Shown: positions 51,884 to 63,543 of the stretch, piece after piece | Numbering within the stretch: the first letter of the stretch is position 1 | How the letters are laid out: every line of letters begins with the position of its first letter | Source: Telmatactis stephensoni | Taxonomy: Eukaryota; Cnidaria; Anthozoa; Actiniaria; Isophelliidae | Reading direction: 5' to 3' | Assembly: GCA_029948255.1 (NCBI GenBank) | Contig: JALIZF010001700.1 | Location: 248,001 to 312,000 of the forward strand | DNA: 64,000 nucleotides | Notes under the pieces: generated by a model | The model's database searches: none | What the model saw: the letters and a program-made list of their open reading frames with translations, nothing else | Told to the model about the DNA's origin: nothing | Translations under genes and position numbers: made by a program

Positions 51884-52652
51884 AGTGGGGAAAGAAAAAA
51901 CGAATTGGAAAGAAAATATGAAGAAAGAATAACCCTGGGTACCATAAATTTTCCCTTAATTAAATATTGATTTCCCTATGGCACACACCAGGATAAGAAA
52001 AGGGATAAAATTATATTTATTATTTTGTGACCTGCAAGAAAAAAAAGTAAATATAAAGAGAAATTTGAAGGAAAGAAAGGAAGAAAGACCCAAAAAAAGA
52101 AAAGAAAAAGGGAGAAATTGAGAGGATTTGGAAGGTAGGAAGGAATGATTAAGAAGGTAGAAAATACACAAACATGAATAAATAAATACAACACACTCAT
52201 CTGCTGTCAATCAAATTGTTTATTTAAATGTATTGCACACTCAAGAGATATTAATCTCCAAAAATTTTCATTCAAATCACCTCTAAAAGTTCTATTTATT
52301 TTGTTCTATGTAATTTTCGTTTTACGTAGACAGAGCTTATATAAATAAAAACAACATTTCATAGTTCATCATTTCTTTCTTTATAACTGAGAAATGCAGC
52401 TATAGTTTTATAGCAAACTAATATAAATATACATGTACATATGGTATCTGCTCTTAGGCCGGGCACTGATACACAAATGCAACTTCTCCTATACAACAGC
52501 ACAGTTGCACTGTGTCCACCTTTGAAAAATGCAGCATGCAATGGCTTGAGGTATCAATGCATGCTAGTTTTAGGGGTGGACACATGGTGCATCTCTACTC
52601 AATGCTGTAGTATGTAATCATGCAAGAAAAGTGACATTTGCACAAATATTAA

Positions 52653-53295
52653 GGGTGTACTGACATATAAAAATGGCCCGTTGCTAGGGAAATTTGAAAA
52701 TTCTATATAATGCCACCAAATTGTCATATCGCTTTTATATTTTGTAGTTTGTCTTCCCTGAGGGAACTTTCGCATTTTATGACGCCATTGCTTGACGTCA
52801 TCATGTGACGTCATAGATACAGTAAAAAGCTATAATTTTTTTAGCACTGTATATTTGAGAATTTAAAATGCATTGAGACCAAGGTGCATAGAATCGAGCA
52901 TGGGTTTTAAGAATGGTTTCCAAATAAGCCTTTTAGGATTTTTTGAACGTCAAAAATGATCGACTTATGGCAATAACTTTCGTATTTCTCAATTTTTCGC
53001 AAATCCCATGCTCGGCTTTGAAGAAAAGGCTGTAAAGAATATAAATATTGAAAAAACACTTCGTTCTGATGAAATTCGCCAAAGATTATAGCTTTTTAAA
53101 GAAACCGGAAGTAAAGTGCCCCGCGCATGCGCAATGTCCTTTTTGTCAGGTGTGCGTCTGTGTACCGGAAGTTAAATGATTCGCGCCAAAAAACGCGCGC
53201 GCGTGCGTCTATTCAATTTTGGCGGCCAAAATAAGTCCCTATTTTGCATAGCAACTGTTGCACAGCAACAATATACATTGTATGTCAGTACACCC
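52653..53295. mobile_element. 643-bp non-autonomous TIR element
   Basis: GGGTGTACTGACATATAAA at the left is inverted as GTATGTCAGTACACCC at the right. Subterminal GTTGCTA / TAGCAAC pairing is also visible. No transposase ORF. Confidence 0.75.
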
Positions 53296-53755
53296 AAAAT
53301 GACCCTTTCAAAATCATTGAACATTAGAAGCTGAGACTAGAATGGCTCCTAACTGGGTACACTTAGGGATGGGACATTATTTACAGGTGTGGGGGGTGCA
53401 AATAAAGGGGGGCAGAGATTTTTACGCTCACTCAGTAAGAATGTTATAAATGTGTGTATGTATGTAGAAAGGGGGAGGGGCTATCAAAAATTGAGCAGTT
53501 ACCTTTTTCATTTGCACCAGCTGCTCTCCCTGTAAATAACAACCACAATAATACTTAATATATACCAAAATATATCTTAGTCACTGTTTAAACATTCACA
53601 GATGCAAGAACTACTTGAAAATTATCCATTATCAAAACAATTCCCTAAGTATGTTAAACTCATTTCTGTCCAGTCTTCTATAAATTGTTCAATGATTTTG
53701 AAATAGTCAAATGAATGTCAATTTGTGCAATTAGCTGCATGTATACATTTCTGGA

Positions 53756-53898
53756 CCTAATAGGCCCTTTGCAGCATGTTGGAATGCAGCTCATTTTGGA
53801 GGGCAAGACAAAAGAATTTCAATGTCCTGTTAGCTGGAAACCATTGTTTTTGCCCTCCAAATACACTCATTCCCATGTGCTGCAAAGGGCCTATTAGG
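53756..53898. mobile_element. Foldback element 3' of MIIP
   Basis: CCTAATAGGCCCTTTGCAGCA pairs with TGCTGCAAAGGGCCTATTAGG, and TTGGAGGGCAA pairs with TTGCCCTCCAA further in. About 143 bp, ending 32 bp from the MIIP stop codon, so it is likely in the MIIP 3' UTR. Confidence 0.8.
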
Positions 53899-53929
53899 CT
53901 TAGTGTTTACAGAGGTGTATAATAATTTA

Positions 53930-56900
53930 TCACAAAGCAGGGTATTGTGTAGTGTGTGCCTTCTCTGATGTTCCTCTCTCCATGTCCAACACCTGTAGGC
54001 CATATCTTAGTGAGTGACTTCTGTTTAGTAAATCTTTTGTACTTTGAAGATCAGGAGAGAAGCGACCCACTCTTGATGCTTCCTAGAGATAAAATTAATA
54101 CCAACAATAAAATTCCACTACACTCTTCACCTTTCCAAGTTGCACTGACACCAGTTCCTACCGAATTCAATACCCTGTACCTGCCCACTTCATGTTACAC
54201 TTAATTTGCCCAACCTCACCCTTAACACCAGTTGCCAAATGCACTTGGAAACTTCAACTCACCAAAGTTTCTCTAGTTTTATGTAGTGATGCTCTAAGGT
54301 CAAGTGATGCTTGTGATGGAACAACTGCAGGTTTAGAGCTTTCCCAGCCAGCCAAACAATGAGAAGACAATCCAATTGAATCAGTTGGGTCAAAGCTTAC
54401 ACGCCTGTGTGGTTTTACTTTGTATGGTGACATTAAAGTTGACCTTGGTACACTTATCCTGAAGAAAGAAAGATAGTCAGTTCAATTTAGGTTACTTAAT
54501 GATAGTATTTGACATGTTGGTGACTTCATGTTGCCACTGTCAAGAGCTCCTTTTTGATTTTTTAATTTTCAATAGATGTTTTCTAAATATTAAACGAGTT
54601 GTTAACAAAGGCATCATGAAGTCACTGAAATGCCCAATGCATTTCGACCACCAATTACAAACACATGAAAATAATAATAACTGGTACAGGCTAATTCTTT
54701 GTTGGGTATCCTGTGGTAATGGAAAGAGGGAAAACTGGGACTGTTCCAGGTCTCTCTTCTCTGGCACAGGAAGCCCAAAAGTGGAAAGGAGTTGCCTGCT
54801 GACAGAGGAGTCTAGTACAGTCAGTTAAAGTTCTAATGCAGTACATGTAGATGAGACAGTGGAAGGCAAGCACAATAGCCCATAAACTGTTGTCAAATTT
54901 TGACATAGCCATATGAGGTGGTTAAATATATGATGTGGTTTATTTATTTATATATTTTTCCCCTGAAGAAAGTAAAATGATACAAATCATTATGCTCTAA
55001 AAAAATTCAAACCTGTGGAAAATTTCAAACCACAACATACATGTATTATAATTGTTCACAGGTCTGTTGCCAGGACGATGGGAAGGGTAGGGGTTATTTC
55101 CTTTTTTCTCAGCCTTGGTATGTACTCAGGAATGTACATGTATCTCTTATGTCCACATTTTTTTTTTCCACAAAATTGGCCGAGAAATGAGGGGCAGGGG
55201 TTTCTTTGAGTCTTCAACTACCCCTGATGATTGGCCTGGTTCGTCTTCACAGCTGCTTTATTTTGACCAGCTGCAGTGGCTTCACCTGTGACCCTCAATT
55301 ATAAAAAAAGGAAAATATAATACTTGTCACCTAACATAACTCCCTTCTGTCTCATATTCTGGTGGGGGTTTGGTGTAACAAAGAGCACAAGAAACATCAG
55401 AACTGTGAACGTTTTCTGCAAATAATCTTTCATTCAGCCTGTATGTGTTTTCACCTGTCAAGAGAAATTCAGATTTAAATATTAAAATCTGATTAGGTGA
55501 TTTGAAGTTTATCAAAGAAATGCACTACAATGACTCTAAAAAAGGTTCGGATTTCAATCTTTTGGAAAAATACAAGAAAAGAGTACAGAAACCTGCCAGA
55601 AAGACTCAATCTGAGACTTTTGTTCAAAATTATAGGAGTGGAATTGCAATAAGATCAGCTAAGCAGTTTTCCTCTGCTTGCTTTAATTGCTAGCCTAAAG
55701 TTCATTATTAGCAATAATGCATGCTTACATGAATATGATTCCTTGTTTTCAGTGTCTTCATCATCATCATCTTTTCTGGAAGGTGTTGTAGGGCGAAAGG
55801 GTTGAATTAGTGGTGACCTGAATTGAAACAAAAGCACTTCCTTGAGTAAAAATTAACTAAAAATAGTTTTTAATAGTGGATTTCTGCTATCAATAGACTG
55901 CTGTCAGTTTCATATGACATTCTAAAATTCATGAATGATTTAAATGAGTATAAAACAAACTTAAAGACAAATCACTATGGTACCATGACAGTGTCTTGAT
56001 ACACTGATCATGCAAACACTTGCATAAATTAACCAACTTTAATAATTATCCATGAATTTGAGAAGCTAGATCAAATTATTGCATGATTATAATTTAATAA
56101 CTACTTTTCCATGACACTGCTTTGATTATCAGGTGCTTTGGTTATCAGGAAATGCTTCATTCAATTGAAAATCCTAATAACTATGGATGTATAAAAACTT
56201 TAACTGTCTAGTACATTTTATAGGGGGAATTAATCAATGACATCAATGCATCATGTTACAAAAACATTATGAATTTTTCCCATTATGTCCAAAAAACAAT
56301 GTCAAGGGGTGTACATGTAGGTGAAATTTGCCTAGATTGCCTGACAGATGACTAGCACTATTTGCAGGCTTGGACTACTGTGTAAAATAGAGGGACTGAA
56401 TTATAACACAAATTAAATAACTACAGGTATATATCTTACTCTAAAGCTTTGCTATAGCATTCATCTTTATTGCTTCTTCTAAATTCTTTCAAATCCTCAA
56501 AAAAATCATCATTCTTCTCTGCCAGGTAAGAAGTGTTGTCAAGGATACCAGCTATCCAGTCATAACCCAACATAGATCGCCTGCTTAAATTATCATCAAT
56601 GACATTTCTATTTTCATCTGTCTGGAAGCTCACATGGAGGCCTTTCTTTGGAGTCTGTGGATTATTAATTAAAGAAATTAAACAGTAGTTAATTATTAAA
56701 ACAAATGAGCCAGGTTCTTGATACTCTGGCATATACATGTAGTCTCAACAAAGAGTATTTATTTGCCTGTACAGATTAGTTGGTTGACACCCACTGAACT
56801 ATTCAGTTTTTTCTGTCCCTCTTAGAGAGGAATCCATGCATCATAGAAAATCTGGATCCAGTAGAATTTTATGCAGGACTGGGTCAACTAAGACAGTCAG

Positions 56901-58205
56901 GTCCAACCCTAAAGAAGTGGCTCAGACTCATATGTCAGTAGGACTTTCTAGCCTGATTTTCAATTTCCGTTCCTCTCCTCCATGATTGTCACTTAGTATT
57001 GTAGAACTGTACTTTTTATATAAAGACTGAGTAGTGGCTTTCTGAGTGCATGCATGGATTGGGGAGGCAGAGGGGTGATACTGTATGTGGGCTAGAGTAG
57101 ATTTGGTATGAGTGTGAAATGGACCACATCGTGCACAGTAGCTGGTCGTGTCAGTATGGCCATGAATTGTCTATATAAACATTTGAAATTCCTGCCGTAA
57201 CCCTACCGTGACCATGCGGTGCCATTTTCAGTCATACGAAATCAACTCTGGCTAGTGAAACAGACAATGCCATTCTGTAACCATATCATTCAGTGCTATG
57301 AATTAGTAGTCTTAAGCTACAAAACTTATTTAGAAATGATCGATGTGCCACAAAGGTACAGTGTTTTCACAGTCATATGATTGGTTTTTACATGGATAAA
57401 ATAATGCTGTCATTGAATAAAGCTACATTATATCTGAACAAGTAGTCATTTTTCAAACTCATACAAGTGTCAGTAATTACTGATACATGTAACTAAACAA
57501 ATGATCGACATCAGTAAACACAGAGTTTGTATCTTTATGGCTGACCGTTACAAAATAAACAAAGCTGCTGATTTAATTGATTTGAACTTTACTAAAATAT
57601 CAGCAGCTTTGGCCTAATTTATAACTGAGCATCGATTAATCTGCTTTAAATCATCACCAACAAACACAACGTATTCGAAGAAATCCAACACCCACAACTC
57701 AAGGATTTCCTTGTTACTTAATTCACAAAAATCGCTAGACCCCGAGGCGCTAGACTATCTGACATAAATCCCAAGTTTGTACACACGAGTAAGCTTCAAA
57801 TAATAAGCTTACCTTTCTCGACCGATTGTTGATAGAGTTCCGTAAGATCGAATTCGGTGTTGACTCTCTACTGGATAAATTCCTACTTCTTCGATCATTC
57901 CCTGGCCCTCTTAAAGCATCGCTGTAGGTCTTTGGTGTACTTGTATCAGTATCTCTAACGTATTCTGTAATCGCTTCTGATCGTTGAACAGAAGTCGGAG
58001 TTCTGTCTAAACCTCGAACTGTAAAACTTGTTTCGAGTTTACTTTCATCTAAAGAGGAATATAAAGGTTTTTGGTCTTGCATAGTGTTGAGTATCGAGCG
58101 GATTTCTTTTTGTCCTTGTCTTAGGCTCTCTAATAAGGAGTTGTTTGCATTTTTGAGCCTTGAATGAGGTGAGTCACTGGCGTTTGTTCTGAACCTGTCC
58201 GCCAT
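53930..58205 (-). CDS. MIIP: Migration and invasion-inhibitory protein (MIIP) homologue
   Basis: Six exons on minus: 58205-57813, 56654-56440, 55817-55729, 55454-55331, 54458-54263, 54082-53930 (stop 53932-53930). Junctions are GT-AG with consistent phases; 389 codons, close to the length of human MIIP. Start MADRFRTNAS. Family landmarks seen: LGYDWIAGILDN followed by an acidic FFEDLKEFRRSNKDEC block (exon 2), a Cys-x-x-Cys pair VSCALCYT (exon 4), and HRRVSFDPTDSIGLSSHCLAGW (exon 5). The first exon is Ser/Arg-rich and probably disordered. In vertebrates MIIP restrains cell migration and mitotic progression through protein partners; a similar role here is inference. It converges on Eph copy 3. 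The assignment rests on remembered family motifs, not a search. Confidence 0.85.
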
Positions 58206-59694
58206 TTTTTTTGAATTCTGTAAATATTTACTTAACTCGATCCAGGCTCTTCTCGTCCGTCGTATTCAACAGGATGCCCAATGCGCGTAAACTGGAAAGG
58301 TATTTCTTTTGTATGCACTGTGAATTTCCATTTTATGCACTGTGAATTACTTTTTGTGTTAAGTTGATTGAAATATCGTAACAGCACTTGGCCTCGGTAA
58401 TATTCATTCGATTTTTCACCAAACCCTAATTTTTTTGATCATGACGATTTTTTCTTGAGGAGCCAAGAGGGTCATTACAAATTAAAACTAAAACTAAAAT
58501 TAAAATTAAAACTACTGTCAAGAAATGACATATTGGTAATATCGGTAAGGGGTCATAAAATTTCTGAGTGACCATCTACAAATCCCACCGTACCAGCCGT
58601 TCGGCTTCTTTAATCCTGAGCAAATGCTTTTGTCTTTGTCTGATTCTTTTTTATTATTATTCTAAATATTCCAATTACAAATTTGAGCTATACGCTTCCA
58701 AGATAGGGATTAAATCATGCATCATTACATTTTCTATTTATTTCTTATATTCATATACAGACTTTGGGGCACGTACACTATTTTATTATTAGTGCACACT
58801 GTGACCCCTCCCCTCCCCTCCCCTCCCCTCCAAGAGTGACGAGTGGCCTGGGAGACCCATCACTATGCATCACGCCAGATTGGTAGCAATCAAACGCATC
58901 TCCCGCAAATTAATGTCCTTTGCCACGCAGTTAATTTATAAAGATGATGATGATCATCATATTAAATAACACAGGCTTGGCACAATCACGTGATGGCGTC
59001 ATGTTGGATGGAAGAACAAAACAAAAAACAGAATGTACATAATATATAAAGAATTAATGTTACAAAAGCTACAAATTGCTTGTCATTCAGATGAAGCATT
59101 CTTAATATTTATCTACCTTTTATACAAATTGGGCTGACATGATGGCCAATTCTTATACATGTATATATATAGCAATTTCAAAAAAGGTTGACGGGGCGAA
59201 CGGCGAGTGGCGATCAGCATTGGTGATTGCACGACCGACAGGAACTGTGGTCACGCTCTCCAGCGCGGAGATATGAATCGCCTCTCGACCACTTTATCCA
59301 ATAAGGTCTTTACTGCATGATACTGGCATTGCTTGGGTACGTATTTAATTAATGAAAATAAAGCAATTTTTGTTACCCCAAATTTTCAGCCGTGCAATCA
59401 CCAATCGCCGATACATGGCCGCATTTACATGAACGGACAAAGTCTCTAATAGACTAGTACTTTCAATATATTGATCGAGTGATCACGCACAAAGAAATTC
59501 GGCAAAACAGTTAATACTCTGACTGGCCTAACGGTAAATGAAATTAGAAATTATTATTAGCATTGTATTTCCCCCTGAGCCTAAATTTGACCTAACTGTT
59601 CGCTATCACTCATGTAACATATCAAAAGTTGGCTATTATGTTGATGTATTACACCAGTCAGTTAAATGAGAGATCCGGCCAGATACTCTCCTCC
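58206..59694. other. Flank between MIIP 5' end and GPCR 3' end
   Basis: No coding exon was recognised. It holds the MIIP promoter side, AAACTAAAATTAAAA simple sequence near 58480-58515, and a short (CCCCT)n tract near 58805-58830. ORF 58568-58792 is AT-rich with no domain. Confidence 0.5.
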
Positions 59695-62600
59695 TCATAT
59701 GCTTAAATTGTTCACTTTATTATTATTGTTATTATTGTTCACTGATCTGTCAGTTGCAGTACCCTGGCGTAATTCTGCTCTCACAAACTCTTCTGTGTTC
59801 TTCTCAGGATGGCGAATGATAATGTAAAGTTTTGGTACAAAAATGCAACCTAGAAGCCCATACGAGCTCAGTAGAATAGTTGCACTGGACAAAACTGCTA
59901 CATACCAACCCTCTAAGGCATGGTCTATTGGATGATAAGTTATCCAAGATAACAGAAAGATGTATAGAGAAAAACAGATGTACTTTGCTTCGTTAAAGTT
60001 CGCGGGAAGATTTCTCGCACGATATGCGTAATATGTGCATAATACCGCCATTAAAATCAAGTAGCTGAGCATCAAATGTTCCAGCACTTCTCCTGCTATG
60101 TCTTTGAATGACTTGCAAGCGATGAACACATGTTTCTTGGGCGTGATGGTCACGTGGACATGAGGAGGATCGACAAGGACCCATATAATGCTTAGGAACA
60201 CTTGAATTCCAATTATGAGAAACAGAACGATAACTTGACGCTTTGTGCTGCAGATGAAAAGCCAAATCCAGTCTTTCAGTCTTGATACGTTAAAGGCATG
60301 GACGATCTGCATGGTCTTTAAAAAGAGGGCGGAGCAACAAAGGGTATAAATGATATAGCGTAAAGGCTTTAGAACGTAGCAGAGTGTTGTGAACGGTTTC
60401 ATGATGTGTAACAAGACCATACCAAAACACAAAGCAATTCCAAACATAAGAACAAAGCTGTAGACTTTATTAGAAGCCTTGACTATGGGGGTATGTTGAA
60501 AATAGGCAAAAACCAAGATTGCGAAGATGTCAACAGCCATACCAAACAGGCTGATAGCAACCAAGATACTACCACTCACATCTTCCCATTTCACGTTGAT
60601 GACTGGAAGATCAACACAAACTGTGCGATCTTGATTGGACATCTGCGTTTTGGTACATTCTGTGCAGTTCATTGCTCCGTATGTGAACGATCTACTTCTA
60701 TCAGGACATCGTAAACACTTCCAACAAAAATCCGTCGTAAGAGCCTTCCAATAACCTGGACGGCATTCTTCTGTGCAAGTGGAGATAGGAACCTTTCCAT
60801 CATCTGTCTTCCATGGGAACAAAATGCCCTCTTTAAGGGACAGTCTATTATTTTTAGACTTTCTATTCCATCGACCAATAGTTTGTTTCGATAGCTTTTT
60901 CGATCCATTGTTAATTGTATTTGATATATTGAAGTATACTATGTCATATAAAGCCTCCTTGGGGTCCCCTACCTCATCAAACTCAACCATTCCTGTTACT
61001 CCTTGGAATTTTACCTTTTTCAAGTATTCTATCATCTTTTCTGGGTGCAGTTTTGTCAAGTCTTTGGTACAATTTGAGCCGGCAATCCTGGATCCATCTG
61101 GACTCAAACATTTGAGGATCCTATCTAAAGCATGCGCAGCAGTATAAATTGCGTCAATTATGTAGGGCACAAAGTCATCATGGACCATCTCCAAGGCGGC
61201 TTTCTTCAACATCGAATCACTACATCTATATGAGCAATTCGTTTCGGCGCGAACTACCATCCAAAACTCGTTCCACCAGTGACCCATCTCTTTAGAGTCA
61301 TTTCGTGCAATTTTGGCTTTTAGATGTTTCGTAAATCCTTCAGAATGTATTTTTGGTAGCTGAACACCAAAATGAATCCCCGTTCGGGCTAGCCCCATAT
61401 CCACCGATAGATAATCAGGTTTGACCATAGTTAGAGCTTCACTGAAGATCCACACACGGTTTTTGAGACCATTTCTGGCCGCTGTCTTTAGTAATTCTTT
61501 GCCTTGGAATGAGTGACTCCACAGGATTATGACACGTACGGTTGTACGCCGTTTTAGAATGGCTATAATTGACTTAAATTTCCCGCTGTACTCTGATACT
61601 GGAAGGTAGCCAATGACGTCAACGTAGAATGTTTTTCGCTCATTGGATTCTCGCTCCAATGCCTTAGCTCCGTGACGGCCGTAAGAGTCATCTACTGCTG
61701 CAACAGCAACGTACCTTGTCATTAAAGGAAAAATGGCACGCATTAGTTCAGTAGTGGTTCAGATTGTGAATTCTTTGTACCCACCCAGCAACATCCCCAT
61801 CCCTTGAACAATCTACTAGGCCTTAGACTGTCGCGACAGCATGGTCGAGTGGTCCAGAGCGTCGGTCTCGCAATCAGGTTGTCCCGACTTTGAGTCCCCA
61901 CTCTGGCTACTACAGCTGAGGCTGAACTGATTTGTACCGGGCGACCCCTAGTTCAAACTCAGTTTTCGGCCATATGCTTGTAAATAGCCAACTGTCTATG
62001 ACACTCAAATAAAGTTATTGATTGATTGATTGGTTGGTTGGTTCGCCTCCTTGCCAGTTGGGATTCTTATTTGAGGGCCATTATGTATAAACTACCGGGT
62101 CACCGGTAATAATGTTTATTTAACAAATAGATTCCATTTTTCCGTGCGTCTGTACTCTAATCGATGCACAGATGACGTCAAAATGTGGTGAGAACAAAAA
62201 AGTACGCCACGAGACGAAGTCGAGTGGCGTGACTGTTGTTCTCACCACATTTTGACGTCTTCTGTGCATCGATTAGAGTACAGACGCACGGAAAAATGGA
62301 ATCTATCTGTTTTATATAATATTTATCGAAACATTCCAACCAATCAGAGCGCGCGTAAGATTCGATGACGCCATCTATGTGTGTGTACTCTAATCACACA
62401 TGGTTGTTCGACCAATCAGAGCGCGCGTAATATGCCAATTATTATATAAACCCTCATTATAAATAAAGATTTTTTCTTGGCAGCTATCTACCATATTTCA
62501 TTAGCGCATAAACAATACAACACTTCCTGTAACTTTTTCAAAGTTTCACTATGAGTCCAATCTTGCATTATTTGGGCCCAGCATTGAACTCGATTTTATT

Positions 62601-63543
62601 TCTACAACTGTTGCGCGCAAAGCCAGAACAAATTAAAGTTGTGTCGTGTACGTGTACGTGTCAGGAACTTTATTACGCGTGCGTTGCAACTCAATCAAAC
62701 AACTCTCCCCGTACAGACCACTTCCCGGGTAAAACATGTATCGTAATATAAAAGTTACAACGAGAAGGAATTTTGGTGACATTGTTTTTAATATTTTGAC
62801 TACTATCCAGTAGTCATCATCAGAATGAACTGAAAAACGCTATAAACTTTATAAAGTTTTTCAGTTCATTCTAATGATGACTACTGGATAGTAATCGAAA
62901 TATTAAAAACAATGTCATCAAATTCCATCTCGTTGTAGCCTTTATACTAAAACTCTATGCCCGCATCAATATTTTCGACTATATATATATCAGTAAGTAC
63001 TAATTTATGTTGTCAATTGGAAAAGTGTTACAAAAAACAGATTCTTACTTCCATCCAAAGTGGTCTATAACATCAGCTACCACCTTAGCCTGGTAAACAT
63101 CAGACGGAATTGTCCTGAAGAAGCTCTTATAGAAAGGCAAGCTAAGCTCCTCACTGGTTGCATAGGTGTCAATTAGTGGTATTTTAACCGCTTGAAGAAA
63201 ATTAGCCAGTGGGATTGCTGCACGTGAGGATAAAGTTCCTACAATCGCGGCTATTGGATACGTTGTACTGTAGTTCCTCCCAAGATGGTCTACTGCAGTC
63301 TTAGGATCGGTATTACAAAAGCACTGATTGTCTACTGAACAGCTAACACTGGTACAATTCATCTTTGATGCGATGGCAAACTCGAACCCATGCTTCGCAG
63401 TGATGATAGGATTTTGACAGTAGTCCCGTATGTCGTATCCAAGTTTTATTGAAGGAAGAACTGAGGAGTTCTTATTGACTTGATCAATGGCGTATAACAT
63501 TGCTTCTAGTCTTCCCAAACCTGCAGGGAGAAGCGCCCCACAT
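59695..63543 (-). CDS. Class C GPCR, metabotropic glutamate receptor-like (5' end not resolved)
   Basis: Two exons on minus: 63543-63049 and 61714-59695 (stop at 59697-59695), junction AA|G phase-matched. Exon 1 encodes the start of a bilobed ANF-receptor/Venus-flytrap domain (GLGRLEAMLYAIDQVN, KIPLIDTYATSEELS, FFRTIPSDVYQAK). Exon 2 carries the rest of that domain (YVAVAAVDDSYG), a Cys-rich NCD3G segment (STCTEECRPGYWKAL through CTECTKTQMSNQD), and seven hydrophobic segments ending with the class C hallmark FNEAKYICFSLYIFLLSW. The tail is short and Asn-rich. It acts at the plasma membrane through G proteins. The ligand cannot be named: glutamate-site residues are not clearly conserved. A signal-peptide exon must lie upstream; the ATG at 63830 reads through an acceptor-like TTATATAG and is not a convincing start. 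Confidence 0.85.
61828..62042 (+). mobile_element. tRNA-derived SINE in GPCR intron
   Basis: The head GACAGCATGGTCGAGTGGTC is A-box-like and GACTTTGAGTCCCC is B-box-like. The body ends TCAAATAAAGTTATTGATTGATTGATTGGTTGG, a simple-repeat tail. A different family from 19224-19492. Confidence 0.75.
62121..62314. mobile_element. Near-perfect foldback element in GPCR intron
   Basis: The arm AGATTCCATTTTTCCGTGCG continues through CTAATCGATGCACAGA to TTTTGTTCTCACC-type sequence. It is matched almost base for base by its inverse ending AATGGAATCTAT. Arms are about 75-80 bp, with an inner CGCCAC...GTGGCG stem. Confidence 0.85.
62337..62455. repeat. Dispersed 'CCAATCAGAGCGCGCGTAA' repeat, copies 2 and 3
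   Basis: CCAATCAGAGCGCGCGTAA occurs at about 62340 and 62411. The second is followed by TATGCCAATTATTATATAAA, matching 24325-24355. Adjacent to the foldback at 62121-62314. Confidence 0.6.
62757..62936. mobile_element. Second foldback element in GPCR intron
   Basis: ACAACGAGAAGGAATTTTGG continuing to TATCCAGTAGTCATCATCAG is inverted as CTAATGATGACTACTGGATA continuing to AATTCCATCTCGTTGT. Arms are about 85 bp with only a few mismatches and a very short loop near 62850. Confidence 0.85.

Larger units (their letters stand above)
50351..53929. other. Intergenic between Eph copy 3 and MIIP
   Basis: No host coding exon was recognised. It contains a palindromic element with target duplication (51522-51883), a TIR element (52653-53295), a foldback element (53756-53898), and GAAA-rich low-complexity DNA near 52030-52150. 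The genes on either side converge (Eph on plus, MIIP on minus), so both 3' ends lie here. Confidence 0.6.
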
